DNA of 64,000 bases from Clostridia bacterium (GTDB lineage Bacteria > Bacillota > Clostridia > Oscillospirales > Acutalibacteraceae): the NCBI GenBank assembly GCA_017516745.1, contig JAFXBF010000005.1:1-64000 (forward strand). Reading direction: 5' to 3'. The translations under genes were made by a program, and so were the position numbers. The notes under the pieces were generated by a model. That model was given only the letters and a program-made list of their open reading frames with translations. It searched no databases and was not told the DNA's origin. Of this stretch, positions 25,015 through 33,746 are shown piece by piece; position 1 is the stretch's first letter; each line of letters starts with the position of its first letter.

Positions 25015-26147
25015 ATTTTAAAAAAACAGCCGTAATACTTTTGCTTCCCTTAATGCTATTGTGTTTTTCGTTGAAAGCGTTGTGTGCGCAGAATAATGAG
25101 CTTTTTGATGAACAGCTTGAAGCAAGCGGCGCAAATGAGCTTTTTGATGTGCTGACACGGGATGAACTTGAGCTGCTCGAAAAACTCGGGCTCGGTGAAA
25201 TTAATTTTGACAGTGTTTTTTCGCCGTCATTGCGTTCGGTAACGGATTTGTTTATGCAGATTATCCGCAACGAGTATAAACTGCCGTTTGAAGCCTTGGG
25301 TGCTACGGCAATGTGTGTGGTTGCGCTTGCCGCTGTTTCGCAGTTTGTGCCCGACGGTATCAGAACAACAAAAACGCTTGGTCTTACCGCCGCTAGCATA
25401 ACTGCGCTTTCTGTTGTGATTCCGCTTTCTTCGTGTATTACCCGTGCCGTCAGCGCAATTTCTTTGAGCAGCGGTTTTGTAACGGCGCTAATCCCCGTGC
25501 TTGCCGCAATAATAACCGCCGGCGGAAAGCCTGCACTTGCGCTGACATATAATTCTTTGTCTTTTGCGGCTGCGCAGGTTGTGTCTTCACTCGGTAACGG
25601 GGTTATACGACCCGTAATTCAGGTGGTTATGTCGCTGAGCGTAATTTCGTCTGTTTCACAGTCGGCGGACATTACGAAAATTCTGGAGTTTGCAAAGAAA
25701 ACAGCCGTTTTTATTATGAGCCTTTCCGCCACGGTTTTTGTTACAATGCTCTCCCTCAAGGGTATGCTTGCCGCCTCTGCGGATACTGTTGCGGTCAGGG
25801 GAATACGCTTTCTGATTGGCAATATGATACCCGTTGTAGGCGGTGCGGTGAGTGACGCTTATCAGTCGATTGTGGGTACGCTTTCGCTCGTGAAAAATAC
25901 GGTTGGCGTGTTTGCTCTTGCCGCAGTTGCTCTCATAAATCTTCCTGTGATTACAGAATGTGTTATGTGGGTGCTTTCGCTTAATATGCTGGCACTTCTG
26001 GGCGATATTTTTTCGCAAAGCAGTCTCAGTTCTCTGTTCCGTGCGGTTTCCTCTGCGGTTGTTCTGTTGTGTGTTACCGTGGTGCTCGAAATGCTTGTTT
26101 TTCTGCTTTCAGTGGGGCTGGTGCTGGTGATTGGGGGAAGTGCTTGA
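25011..26147 (+). CDS. spoIIIAE: Stage III sporulation protein AE
   Basis: A 378-residue polytopic protein. A cleavable-looking N-terminal signal (residues 1-24, ending LCA) and a short helical region containing LFDEQLEASG and LTRDELELLEKLG precede about eight membrane helices. SpoIIIAE is the largest membrane subunit of the SpoIIIA complex. The start at ATG 25011 is chosen because of the ATGA overlap with spoIIIAD; the longer reading frame to 24861 merely reads through spoIIIAD in another frame. Confidence 0.93.
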   Translation: MNFKKTAVILLLPLMLLCFSLKALCAQNNELFDEQLEASGANELFDVLTRDELELLEKLGLGEINFDSVFSPSLRSVTDLFMQIIRNEYKLPFEALGATAMCVVALAAVSQFVPDGIRTTKTLGLTAASITALSVVIPLSSCITRAVSAISLSSGFVTALIPVLAAIITAGGKPALALTYNSLSFAAAQVVSSLGNGVIRPVIQVVMSLSVISSVSQSADITKILEFAKKTAVFIMSLSATVFVTMLSLKGMLAASADTVAVRGIRFLIGNMIPVVGGAVSDAYQSIVGTLSLVKNTVGVFALAAVALINLPVITECVMWVLSLNMLALLGDIFSQSSLSSLFRAVSSAVVLLCVTVVLEMLVFLLSVGLVLVIGGSA

Positions 26148-26151
26148 GCTT

Positions 26152-26625
26152 ATGGAAAACCTTAAAAGCTGGGCTGTCTGCGTTGTTGTTTCTTCGGCTG
26201 TTGCGGCGGTTATTGAGCTGCTTGCACCCGAGGGCGGCGGCGAAAAGCCCGTAAAATTCATAACTTCAGTTTTTGTGCTGTTTGCCTTTGTTTCACCGTT
26301 TGCGGATTTTGAGCCCTTGCCCTTTGAATATACGCAGGGTGTTGAGGATTTTGTTGAAGCCAATGAATTGCAGGAGCAGATAGAATCGCAGGCGAAAGAC
26401 AGCCTTGAGGCGCAGATAAAGTCGATGCTGTCTGCCTATATTGAAAGCATAGGTGCCGTGTGTGAAAGCGTTGAGGCAGATGTGGTGATTAATTCCGACA
26501 AGGACATATATCTTGACTCAATAACCGTTTTTATATCAGACGGTGATGAGGAAGCAAAGCGGAAGATAACCGACTATTCACGGGAGAATTTCGGCATCGT
26601 GCCGGAAATTAAGGTGAGGGAATGA
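26152..26625 (+). CDS. spoIIIAF: Stage III sporulation protein AF
   Basis: A 157-residue protein with two N-terminal membrane helices and a soluble C-terminal ring-building-like domain (about residues 75-157) containing the typical VVINSDKDIYLDSITVFIS strand region. ATG 26152 follows the spoIIIAE stop by four bases; the TTG at 26131 is possible but less likely. Its stop overlaps the spoIIIAG start. Confidence 0.88.
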   Translation: MENLKSWAVCVVVSSAVAAVIELLAPEGGGEKPVKFITSVFVLFAFVSPFADFEPLPFEYTQGVEDFVEANELQEQIESQAKDSLEAQIKSMLSAYIESIGAVCESVEADVVINSDKDIYLDSITVFISDGDEEAKRKITDYSRENFGIVPEIKVRE

Positions 26626-27155
26626 GGAAATTCACAAAGGAAATTGAACGCATAAGCGTTCTTTTGAAAAGCGACAGAAAAAAGCTGATAATCTTAATTG
26701 TTGCACTGCTCGGAATTATACTGATTGTAATATCTTCTTTTGAGGATAAAGCCGTATCGGATGTAGAAGCAATACAGCCGCAGTCTGATTTCAGCGAGAG
26801 CGAATATACGGCCGCACTTGAAAAGCGACTGGAGGAAACCGTATCTTCACTTTACGGTGCAGGCAGGTCAAGGGTTATGGTGACGTTAGAATGTGACTAC
26901 GAAACCGTTTACGCCCGTGACGGAAGTTACTCAAAGGACGAAGCCTCAAGTGATGAAAAAAGCGAATACATAATCATCGATTCAGAGCAGCAGGAGGACG
27001 GCCTTGTTCTCAAAACCGTCACTCCGAGAGTTAGAGGTGTTGCCGTTTTGTGTGAGGGAGGCAATGACCCTTATGTTTGTGAGCAGGTCAGCCAAATGCT
27101 GTCGGCGTTGCTTGACCTCGGCTCAAACCGCATAAGTGTATCAAAAATACAATGA
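26622..27155 (+). CDS. spoIIIAG: Stage III sporulation protein AG
   Basis: A 177-residue protein with one membrane helix (KLIILIVALLGIILIVISSF) and an extracellular ring-building domain. In B. subtilis SpoIIIAG forms a large oligomeric ring in the intermembrane space. YGAGRSRVMVTLECDYETVY and the GVAVLCEGG stretch mark the family. ATG 26622 overlaps the spoIIIAF stop. Confidence 0.93.
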   Translation: MRKFTKEIERISVLLKSDRKKLIILIVALLGIILIVISSFEDKAVSDVEAIQPQSDFSESEYTAALEKRLEETVSSLYGAGRSRVMVTLECDYETVYARDGSYSKDEASSDEKSEYIIIDSEQQEDGLVLKTVTPRVRGVAVLCEGGNDPYVCEQVSQMLSALLDLGSNRISVSKIQ

Positions 27156-27178
27156 CATAACCGAAGGAGAGAAATTCA

Positions 27179-27718
27179 ATGAACATCATAATCAGAAAAA
27201 GGCAGATAATAATGTCAGCGCTTGTCCTTGCACTCGGGTCGGCGGTGTTTGTCAACTGGTATTTCACCAAGCCGCAGACTCAACAGGTTCAGGGCGAATC
27301 ACAAAGCTATTCCGTTGTCGGCGACGCACAGTATGTAAATGCAGGCGGTGAAACACAAACCACGGTGCAGACGGATGCTCTGACAAAGGTGCGTTCTGAC
27401 CGCAACAAAGCCCACGATGAGGCTTTCGATAAGCTCAAAGCAGTAATTGACGATTCGTCAGCTTCGCAGTCTGCTGTTGATACCGCCGCAAAAAAGCTTG
27501 CCGAATTAACGGAAGCTATAAAGCTTGAAGCGGATATCGATGCGCTGATTAATGCCAAGTGCGGCTTCGGGTCAATAACCACGCTTTCGGACTCGGCAGC
27601 GCAGATAGTCTGCGAAAAGGGAAGCCTTGACCCCAATACAATTCTGCAGATAAAGGAAATTGTAATCAAGCACGCAAAAATAAATTCCGAAAATATTACG
27701 ATTTTCGAGGCAAAGTAG
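27179..27718 (+). CDS. spoIIIAH: Stage III sporulation protein AH
   Basis: A 179-residue protein: one N-terminal membrane helix (about 8-26), a glutamine-rich linker and a C-terminal EscJ-like ring-building domain. SpoIIIAH binds SpoIIQ (or an equivalent, such as a LytM protein) of the forespore to complete the channel; no spoIIQ gene is in this window. A GAAGGAGA site precedes ATG 27179. It is the last gene of the operon. Confidence 0.92.
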   Translation: MNIIIRKRQIIMSALVLALGSAVFVNWYFTKPQTQQVQGESQSYSVVGDAQYVNAGGETQTTVQTDALTKVRSDRNKAHDEAFDKLKAVIDDSSASQSAVDTAAKKLAELTEAIKLEADIDALINAKCGFGSITTLSDSAAQIVCEKGSLDPNTILQIKEIVIKHAKINSENITIFEAK

Positions 27719-27746
27719 TTGTATATTTATAAAATTATGCTATAAT
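27719..27746 (+). promoter_or_regulatory. Promoter of the Asp23 gene
   Basis: TTGTAT (27719-27724), 16 bases, TATAAT (27741-27746) with TGC before it (extended -10), 34 bases ahead of the start codon. It separates vegetative Asp23 expression from the sporulation operon. Confidence 0.65.
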
Positions 27747-27779
27747 ATATAAAAAGTCCGAGAAGGAGGACGTTCATTA

Positions 27780-28160
27780 ATGAATAACAATTCAATTTCC
27801 GGCCCTGTTTCGGGTCTTGTGATATCAGACGAAGTAATCGCCTCAATTGCACTCGGTGCAATCAAAGATGTGCCCGGCGTCGGCAAACCCGTTCCCCGTC
27901 CTGCGGATATGACAAGCGTTGCAGGCCTGTTTGAAAAAACGCAGAAAACCGTTGAAGTAAGCAAGGCGGACAATGTCTATTCAATCACACTTCATATCAC
28001 CGTAAATGAGGATGCCAAAATCCCCGTTGTTGCCGCCGAGGTACAGAAGGCGGTAAAAAATGCGGTTCAGGAAATGACCTCGATGGTTGTTTCAAAAGTT
28101 AATGTGGTTATTGCAGGCGTGGAAATTTCAGATGCACCTAATCAAGAGAAAAACGATTGA
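27780..28160 (+). CDS. Asp23/Gls24 family envelope stress protein
   Basis: A 126-residue protein of the Asp23 (DUF322) family, which in Staphylococcus is membrane-anchored through AmaP and linked to cell-envelope homeostasis. It shows GLVISDEVIASIALGAIKDVPGV near the N terminus up to residue 37 and NVYSITLHITVNEDAKIP in the middle. An Asp23 gene directly before nusB is the usual Clostridia arrangement. It has an AGAAGGAGG site, its own promoter and a terminator just after it. Confidence 0.92.
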   Translation: MNNNSISGPVSGLVISDEVIASIALGAIKDVPGVGKPVPRPADMTSVAGLFEKTQKTVEVSKADNVYSITLHITVNEDAKIPVVAAEVQKAVKNAVQEMTSMVVSKVNVVIAGVEISDAPNQEKND

Positions 28161-28168
28161 CGAATTTT

Positions 28169-28200
28169 ACCCTCTGCCGCATTTTCAGCAGAGGGTTTGT
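28169..28200 (+). terminator. Terminator after the Asp23 gene
   Basis: ACCCTCTGC (28169-28177) pairs with GCAGAGGGT (28188-28196), followed by TTTGTTTTTATT. Confidence 0.8.
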
Positions 28201-28227
28201 TTTTATTAATTTATCGGAGGACAAGCC

Positions 28228-28623
28228 ATGACAAGACGTGAAGCAAGAGAACAGGCATTTATACTTATTTTCGAGAAATCCTTTAACAGCGAAGCAGGGA
28301 TTGACGAAATCCTCGACCTTGCAAAGGAACTGGAACTGATTGATAATGATGAATTTCTAGAAAGCCTTGTGCACAAGACCTGCGAAATGCAGCAGGAGAT
28401 AGATGAACATATCAGCAGCAACGCAAGGGGCTGGAAAATTAACAGAATTGCAAAAGTACCGCTTGCAATTATCCGCCTTGCACTTGCGGAAATCCTTTAT
28501 TTTGAGGATGTTCCTGCCGGTGTATCAATCAACGAGGCGGTTGAGCTTGCTAAGAAATACGCCAACCCTGAGGACGCATCGTTTATCAACGGTCTTCTCG
28601 GTACGGTTGCGAGGTCTCTGTAA
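28228..28623 (+). CDS. nusB: Transcription antitermination factor NusB
   Basis: A 131-residue all-helical RNA-binding protein that binds boxA RNA with NusE (S10) in rRNA antitermination. TRREAREQAFILIFE at the start, VPLAIIRLALAEILYF and SINEAVELAKKYANPEDASFINGLLG near the end are family hallmarks. It has a CGGAGGA site. Its stop overlaps the next gene's ATG by one base, opening a long operon. Confidence 0.95.
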   Translation: MTRREAREQAFILIFEKSFNSEAGIDEILDLAKELELIDNDEFLESLVHKTCEMQQEIDEHISSNARGWKINRIAKVPLAIIRLALAEILYFEDVPAGVSINEAVELAKKYANPEDASFINGLLGTVARSL

Positions 28624-29555
28624 TGCCTTGTTATTTGGGTGTTGATACAAGCAACTATACAACCTCACTCAGTTTTTTTGATTTTGAAAAAGGCGAGGTT
28701 ATTCAGCGCAAAAAGCTTTTGCCCGTTGCCAAGGGTCAACTGGGCTTAAGACAGGCGGATGCGGTTTTTCACCATACGGTGCAGCTACCCGAGCTTTTTG
28801 AGCAGCTTAAAAACGATTGCGATTTGTCATCCGTCAGTGCTGTCGGTGTTTCGGACAGACCCTGCGGTGACGAAGACTCATATATGCCGTGCTTTCTTGC
28901 AGGTATCAGTGCCGCAACCGCTTTTTCCGCAGTCAATAATTTGCCGCTTTTGCGCTTTACACATCAGCAGGGTCATATTGCCGCCGCACTCTTTTCGGCA
29001 GGCAGGCTCGATTTGCTGAATGAAAAATTCATAGCCTTTCACGTTTCGGGCGGCACAACGCAGGCACTTTTGGTTGAGCCGGACGGTGAAAATATCTGCA
29101 AAACAAGGCTCATTGCTTCTTCGCTCGATTTAAAAGCGGGACAGGCTGTTGACCGTGTGGGCGTTATGCTCGGGCTCGATTTTCCTGCCGGCAAAGAGCT
29201 GGATAAACTGGCCTGCCTTTGTGAGGAGAAAATCAAGGTAAGACCCGTAATGCGTGGGTGCGACTGTTCGCTTTCCGGCGTTGAAAACAAATGCAGAAAA
29301 ATGCTCGATGAGGGCGAAAGCAAAGAGAAAATTGCACGCTTTTGCATTGAATATATCTGCGCTTCGCTTGATGGTATGGCAAAGGCGCTGCTCGAAGAAT
29401 ACGGCAAGCTGCCGCTTGTTTTCTCGGGCGGTGTTATGAGTAACAGCATAATCAGCAGGCGTCTTGGTGATAAATACGGTGCTTTTTTTGCCGCACCCGA
29501 GTTTTCGTGCGACAATGCCGCAGGTACAGCTATTCTCACATCAATGAGGAATTGA
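28623..29555 (+). CDS. TsaD/Kae1-like paralog (peptidase M22 family)
   Basis: A 310-residue ASKHA-fold protein related to TsaD, the threonylcarbamoyl-adenosine tRNA-modification subunit. It retains the metal-binding H114-x3-H118 (RFTHQQGHIAAAL), the SGGTTQ nucleotide loop, GKELDKLA and SGGVMSN. It is shorter than canonical TsaD (about 340 residues), and this nusB-to-xseA location holds a conserved Clostridia paralog rather than the main tsaD, which normally sits with tsaE/tsaB. Whether it is enzymatic is unknown. It is translationally coupled to nusB. Confidence 0.8.
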   Translation: MPCYLGVDTSNYTTSLSFFDFEKGEVIQRKKLLPVAKGQLGLRQADAVFHHTVQLPELFEQLKNDCDLSSVSAVGVSDRPCGDEDSYMPCFLAGISAATAFSAVNNLPLLRFTHQQGHIAAALFSAGRLDLLNEKFIAFHVSGGTTQALLVEPDGENICKTRLIASSLDLKAGQAVDRVGVMLGLDFPAGKELDKLACLCEEKIKVRPVMRGCDCSLSGVENKCRKMLDEGESKEKIARFCIEYICASLDGMAKALLEEYGKLPLVFSGGVMSNSIISRRLGDKYGAFFAAPEFSCDNAAGTAILTSMRN

Positions 29556-29556
29556 A

Positions 29557-30768
29557 ATGAACAATATTCCCGTTCTGACAGTCGGTCAGATAAACACATA
29601 TATCAAGTCAATAATTGACGGCGACCCCAACCTCAACTACATTTTCGTTGTCGGTGAAATATCGAATTTTACCAACCATTACCGCACAGGTCACTATTAT
29701 TTCACGCTTAAGGATGAAAGCTCCGCCATCAAAGCGGTAATGTTTCGCAGCAGTGCACAGCGCATTAAATTCGTGCCCGAAAACGGTATGCGTGTAATTC
29801 TGCGTGGCAGGGTTTCCGTCTTTGAAAGAGACGGACAGTATCAGCTTTACGTTGACGATATGCAGCCCGACGGTGCAGGTGCGCTCAACCTCGCCTTTGA
29901 ACAGCTTAAAGCAAAGCTTGAAGCGCAGGGTCTGTTTGATGCTTCACGCAAAAAGCCCATACCCGAAATACCCGAAAGAGTAGGTGTTATCACTTCGCCT
30001 ACGGGTGCTGCTGTCAGGGATATACTCAATGTTCTCGGCAGGCGTTTTCCGCAGGCAAAGGTTGTTTTCTGTCCCGTTCAGGTGCAGGGTGTCAATGCCG
30101 CACCGCAGATTGCCCAAGCGATTGATTTGTTCAACCGTTTTGATGCCGCCGATGTGCTTATCGTCGGCAGGGGTGGCGGCTCGATAGAAGACTTGTGGGC
30201 TTTCAACGAGGAGCAGGTTGCTCTGGCTGTCAGCCGCAGTAATATTCCCGTAATTTCTGCTGTCGGTCACGAGACGGATTTTACAATCTGCGATTTTGTT
30301 GCCGATTTGCGTGCACCCACTCCTTCTGCGGCGGCTGAGCTTGCCGTGCCCGATTGGGTCGAGCAAAGGGCTTATATTAACGGTCTTATGCTTCACGCTT
30401 CAAGCCTTATAAGGCAGAATTTAGCCGAGCAGAAGGTGAGAGTAAACACACTTTCGCAAAGCCGTGTGCTTAAAAATCCGCTCGAAACCATTGAGATAGG
30501 CAGGCAGACGCTTGACAGTCTTCTCAACCGCCTGCTCTTTGCACAGAAGTCAAACTTCAATTCATCGGCTTCACGCTTTGCCGAGGCTTGCGCAAAGCTC
30601 GATGCTTTAAGTCCGCTGAAGGTGCTGTCCCGTGGCTATGCCGCTGTTTATTCGGGCGGTAAAATTACCGACAGCGCAGAAAAAACCGATATGACAAAGA
30701 ATATTTCCGTCCGCTTTGCCGACGGTGAAATAGAATGTAAACCGCTTGAAAAAAAGCTGTTTATATGA
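29557..30768 (+). CDS. xseA: Exodeoxyribonuclease VII large subunit
   Basis: A 403-residue nuclease subunit. An N-terminal OB-fold (VGEISNFTNHYRTGHYYFTLKDE region) is followed by the catalytic domain with GVITSPTGAAVRDIL, VLIVGRGGGSIEDLWAFNEE and ISAVGHETDFTICDFVADLR. With XseB it degrades single-stranded DNA to oligonucleotides. The protein ends with the family's PL-x-VLSRGYA segment. It starts one base after the preceding stop. Confidence 0.96.
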   Translation: MNNIPVLTVGQINTYIKSIIDGDPNLNYIFVVGEISNFTNHYRTGHYYFTLKDESSAIKAVMFRSSAQRIKFVPENGMRVILRGRVSVFERDGQYQLYVDDMQPDGAGALNLAFEQLKAKLEAQGLFDASRKKPIPEIPERVGVITSPTGAAVRDILNVLGRRFPQAKVVFCPVQVQGVNAAPQIAQAIDLFNRFDAADVLIVGRGGGSIEDLWAFNEEQVALAVSRSNIPVISAVGHETDFTICDFVADLRAPTPSAAAELAVPDWVEQRAYINGLMLHASSLIRQNLAEQKVRVNTLSQSRVLKNPLETIEIGRQTLDSLLNRLLFAQKSNFNSSASRFAEACAKLDALSPLKVLSRGYAAVYSGGKITDSAEKTDMTKNISVRFADGEIECKPLEKKLFI

Positions 30769-30781
30769 TGGAGAGTTTACT

Positions 30782-30991
30782 ATGGAAAAAATGACATACG
30801 AAAAGGCTCTGGAAAAACTTGAAAAAATAGTTGCCCAACTTGAAACGGGCAGTATTCCGCTTGAAAAATCAATGGCGCTTTTTGAAGAAGCTAACAAGCT
30901 TGCAGTTTACTGCAAGGAGTGCCTTGACAGCGCAGAACAGAAAATAGTCCGCCTTACCTCAGACGGAACGGAGGCTGATTTCGTTGAATAA
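30782..30991 (+). CDS. xseB: Exodeoxyribonuclease VII small subunit
   Basis: A 69-residue helical hairpin, the usual size for XseB, with MTYEKALEKLEKIVAQLE and GSIPLEKSMALFEEA. ATG 30782 follows GGAGAG; the longer frame back to 30746 has no ribosome site and overlaps xseA. Several XseB subunits bind one XseA. The last codons overlap the ispA start. Confidence 0.95.
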   Translation: MEKMTYEKALEKLEKIVAQLETGSIPLEKSMALFEEANKLAVYCKECLDSAEQKIVRLTSDGTEADFVE

Positions 30992-31862
30992 AGCCTACAG
31001 CGAAAAAGAATATGTCGAACTCATAAACAGTGCTCTTTACGGCTTTGTTGAGCTTACGGGCGGTGAGGAGGACGAAGTGTCCGAAGCTATGCTTTACAGC
31101 CTTAAAAACGGCGGTAAGCGTGTGCGCCCTATGCTCGTGCTCGAATTCTGCCGTGTCTGTGGCGGCGATGTTCAGGCGGCTCTGCCCTTTGCCTGTGCCG
31201 TAGAAATGATACACACATATTCCCTCATTCACGATGATTTACCGTGCATGGATGATGACGATTTCCGCCGTGGTATGCCCTCCTGCCATAAACAGTACGG
31301 TGAGGCAACTGCTTTGCTTGCGGGTGACGGTTTGCTGACACTTGCTTTTTCTGTTTTGTCAAAAGCTGCTTTGTCTGCCGAAAGGAAAATTGAAGCGGTA
31401 AAGGTGCTTGCGGACTGTGCAGGCCACCTCGGTATGATAGGCGGCCAGACAATGGATCTGGCACACGAGGGACAGAAAATTACTCTTGACCAGCTTCGCA
31501 AGACCGATGCTCTCAAAACAGGCAGGCTTATACGCTGTGCCTGTGCACTGGGCTGTATTGCCGCAGGTGCAGACGAGGAAATGCACAAGGCTGCCGAAAA
31601 GTATGCCGACAGCATAGGCCTTGCCTTCCAGATTGTTGACGATTTGCTTGATATTACATCAACTGCCGAAGAATTGGGCAAACCCGTCGGCAGTGACGAG
31701 GAAAACGAAAAATCAACATATCCTGCCTTGCTCGGAATGGAAAAATCAGTTCAGCTTGTTGATGAACTGACAGCCGAGGCTGTTAATGCGCTGAAAATAT
31801 TCGGCGATAATTCCCGGTTTCTTGCCGATTATGCGGTAAGGCTTTCCAAGCGTAACAAATAA
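30984..31862 (+). CDS. ispA: Polyprenyl synthetase, farnesyl-diphosphate-synthase type
   Basis: A 292-residue trans-prenyltransferase that condenses isopentenyl diphosphate with allylic diphosphates. The first aspartate-rich motif is DDLPCMDDDD (84-93) and the second DDLLD near residue 218; the GGKRVRPML substrate loop is at 43-51. It probably makes farnesyl diphosphate for undecaprenyl and quinone synthesis. It starts at TTG 30984 with GGAGG (30970-30974), overlapping xseB by 8 bases. It lies beside dxs, as is normal. Confidence 0.94.
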   Translation: MNKAYSEKEYVELINSALYGFVELTGGEEDEVSEAMLYSLKNGGKRVRPMLVLEFCRVCGGDVQAALPFACAVEMIHTYSLIHDDLPCMDDDDFRRGMPSCHKQYGEATALLAGDGLLTLAFSVLSKAALSAERKIEAVKVLADCAGHLGMIGGQTMDLAHEGQKITLDQLRKTDALKTGRLIRCACALGCIAAGADEEMHKAAEKYADSIGLAFQIVDDLLDITSTAEELGKPVGSDEENEKSTYPALLGMEKSVQLVDELTAEAVNALKIFGDNSRFLADYAVRLSKRNK

Positions 31863-31880
31863 TTTACGGAGTTAATTTTA

Positions 31881-33746
31881 ATGAACGACTCAATGCTCAA
31901 AAACATAAAATCACCCGAGGACATAAAGGGCTGCAGCTTTGAAGAGCTGGACAACCTTTCCCGGGAAATAAGAGAAACGCTGATAACCACCGTTGCCAAC
32001 AACGGCGGTCATTTGGCGTCCAATCTCGGCGTTGTTGAGCTGACTATTGCAATGCACAAGTGCTTTGATTCGCCTAAAGATAAGTTTGTTTTTGATGTAG
32101 GTCATCAGGTTTATACCCACAAACTTCTCACCGGCAGATACGACAGGTTTTCAACCCTGCGTACCGAGGGCGGTATTTCGGGCTTCCCGAGACCCAAGGA
32201 AAGTGAGCACGACCCGTTTTGCTCGGGTCACAGCAGCACGTCGATTTCCGCCGCATACGGTATAAGCGTTTCCGAGGTTATAAAGCATTCCGATAACTAT
32301 ACTGTTGCCGTTATAGGTGACGGTGCTTTTACGGGCGGTCTTACCTACGAGGCTCTTAACAATGCAGGCAGAAATAAGGACGCACGGCTGATTATAATTC
32401 TTAACGACAATGAAATGTCAATTTCACAGAATGTCGGTGCGGTTTCAAAGTACCTTACGAATATCCGCACAACCAAGGGCTATTTCCGCCTGAAAGCAGG
32501 TATTGAAAGAGCTCTCAATCACATTCCGCTCATAGGCGAACCCCTTTCCGCAAAGGTTTATAAGCTTAAAACGAAAATCAAGGACAAGGTCTATAACAGC
32601 AATATGTTTGAGGATCTTGGCTTTCGATATATGGGCCCTGTTGACGGCCACAACATTAAAAAACTCTGCGAAGTGCTTGAAGAATGTAAGCATATCGGCA
32701 GTCCCGTGCTTCTTCACGTTCACACCACCAAGGGCAAGGGCTACGAGCTTGCCGAAAAGAATCCGAGTGTTTTTCACGGCATATCTCAGTTTGATACCGA
32801 CACGGGTGAAACCGTTTCAAAGGGCGCAAACTTTTCAGATGAATTCGGCAAATACCTCTGCGAGCTTGCAAGCAAGGATGAGCGAATCTGTGCCATTACC
32901 GCCGCTATGTCACTCGGTACGGGCTTAAGTGAATTTTGCAACACCTATACCGAACGCTTTTTCGATGTCGGCATAGCCGAAGAACACGCCGTTGTTTTTG
33001 CAAGCGGTCTTGCGAAAGGCGAAATGATACCGTTTTTTGTTGTTTATTCAACATTTCTTCAGCGCTGTTACGACCAGCTTATTCACGATGCCGCCTTGCA
33101 GAAGCGTAAAATGATTATAGCGGTTGACCGAGCAGGCTTTGTCGGTGAGGACGGCGAAACCCACCAGGGTATATTCGATGTTGCTTTTATGAACACGATA
33201 TCGAATTTCACCATCTATGCACCTGCTACCTATGAAGAATTAAGGCACGATATGTACCGTGCAGTATATAAAGACAGCAACGTTATTGCTATCCGCTACC
33301 CGAGAGGCGGTGAATGCGTCCTTCCTGCCGATTTCAAGCCGACTTATGATGTTTATGATATCTACGGCGATGAGGATGCAAAGGTCACAATAGTCACCTA
33401 CGGCAGAATTTTCGGCAACGCCTGTGTTGCCTGCAATAATCTGCGTGCCAAGGGCAAAGCCGTGCGTGTTGTAAAACTCAACCAGATTAAACCGCTTGAC
33501 CCCTGCATAATCGAAATTCTCAAAAACGACAGCAGTATCTTCTTCTTTGAAGAGGGTATCCAGAACGGCGGTGTCGGCGAAAAGCTTGCGTTAAGACTGC
33601 TTGAAGCAGGATATAAGGGTGAATATAAGCTGACTGCGGTGGATTACTGCTTTGTCGAACACGGCAGTGTTGAAGCAACTATCCGCAACAACTCTCTTGA
33701 TGCCGACTCAATGGAAAAAACGGTGGGAGGTGCTTTTGTTGGCTGA
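31881..33746 (+). CDS. dxs: 1-deoxy-D-xylulose-5-phosphate synthase
   Basis: A 621-residue thiamine-diphosphate enzyme, the first step of the MEP pathway, making DXP from pyruvate and glyceraldehyde 3-phosphate. It shows the DXS order: FDVGHQVYTHKLLTGR, VIGDGAFTGGLTYEALNN (ThDP-binding GDG), HVHTTKGKGY, VGIAEEHAVVFASGLA and VDRAGFVGEDGETHQG. Length is normal. It overlaps the start of tlyA by 8 bases. Confidence 0.96.
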   Translation: MNDSMLKNIKSPEDIKGCSFEELDNLSREIRETLITTVANNGGHLASNLGVVELTIAMHKCFDSPKDKFVFDVGHQVYTHKLLTGRYDRFSTLRTEGGISGFPRPKESEHDPFCSGHSSTSISAAYGISVSEVIKHSDNYTVAVIGDGAFTGGLTYEALNNAGRNKDARLIIILNDNEMSISQNVGAVSKYLTNIRTTKGYFRLKAGIERALNHIPLIGEPLSAKVYKLKTKIKDKVYNSNMFEDLGFRYMGPVDGHNIKKLCEVLEECKHIGSPVLLHVHTTKGKGYELAEKNPSVFHGISQFDTDTGETVSKGANFSDEFGKYLCELASKDERICAITAAMSLGTGLSEFCNTYTERFFDVGIAEEHAVVFASGLAKGEMIPFFVVYSTFLQRCYDQLIHDAALQKRKMIIAVDRAGFVGEDGETHQGIFDVAFMNTISNFTIYAPATYEELRHDMYRAVYKDSNVIAIRYPRGGECVLPADFKPTYDVYDIYGDEDAKVTIVTYGRIFGNACVACNNLRAKGKAVRVVKLNQIKPLDPCIIEILKNDSSIFFFEEGIQNGGVGEKLALRLLEAGYKGEYKLTAVDYCFVEHGSVEATIRNNSLDADSMEKTVGGAFVG

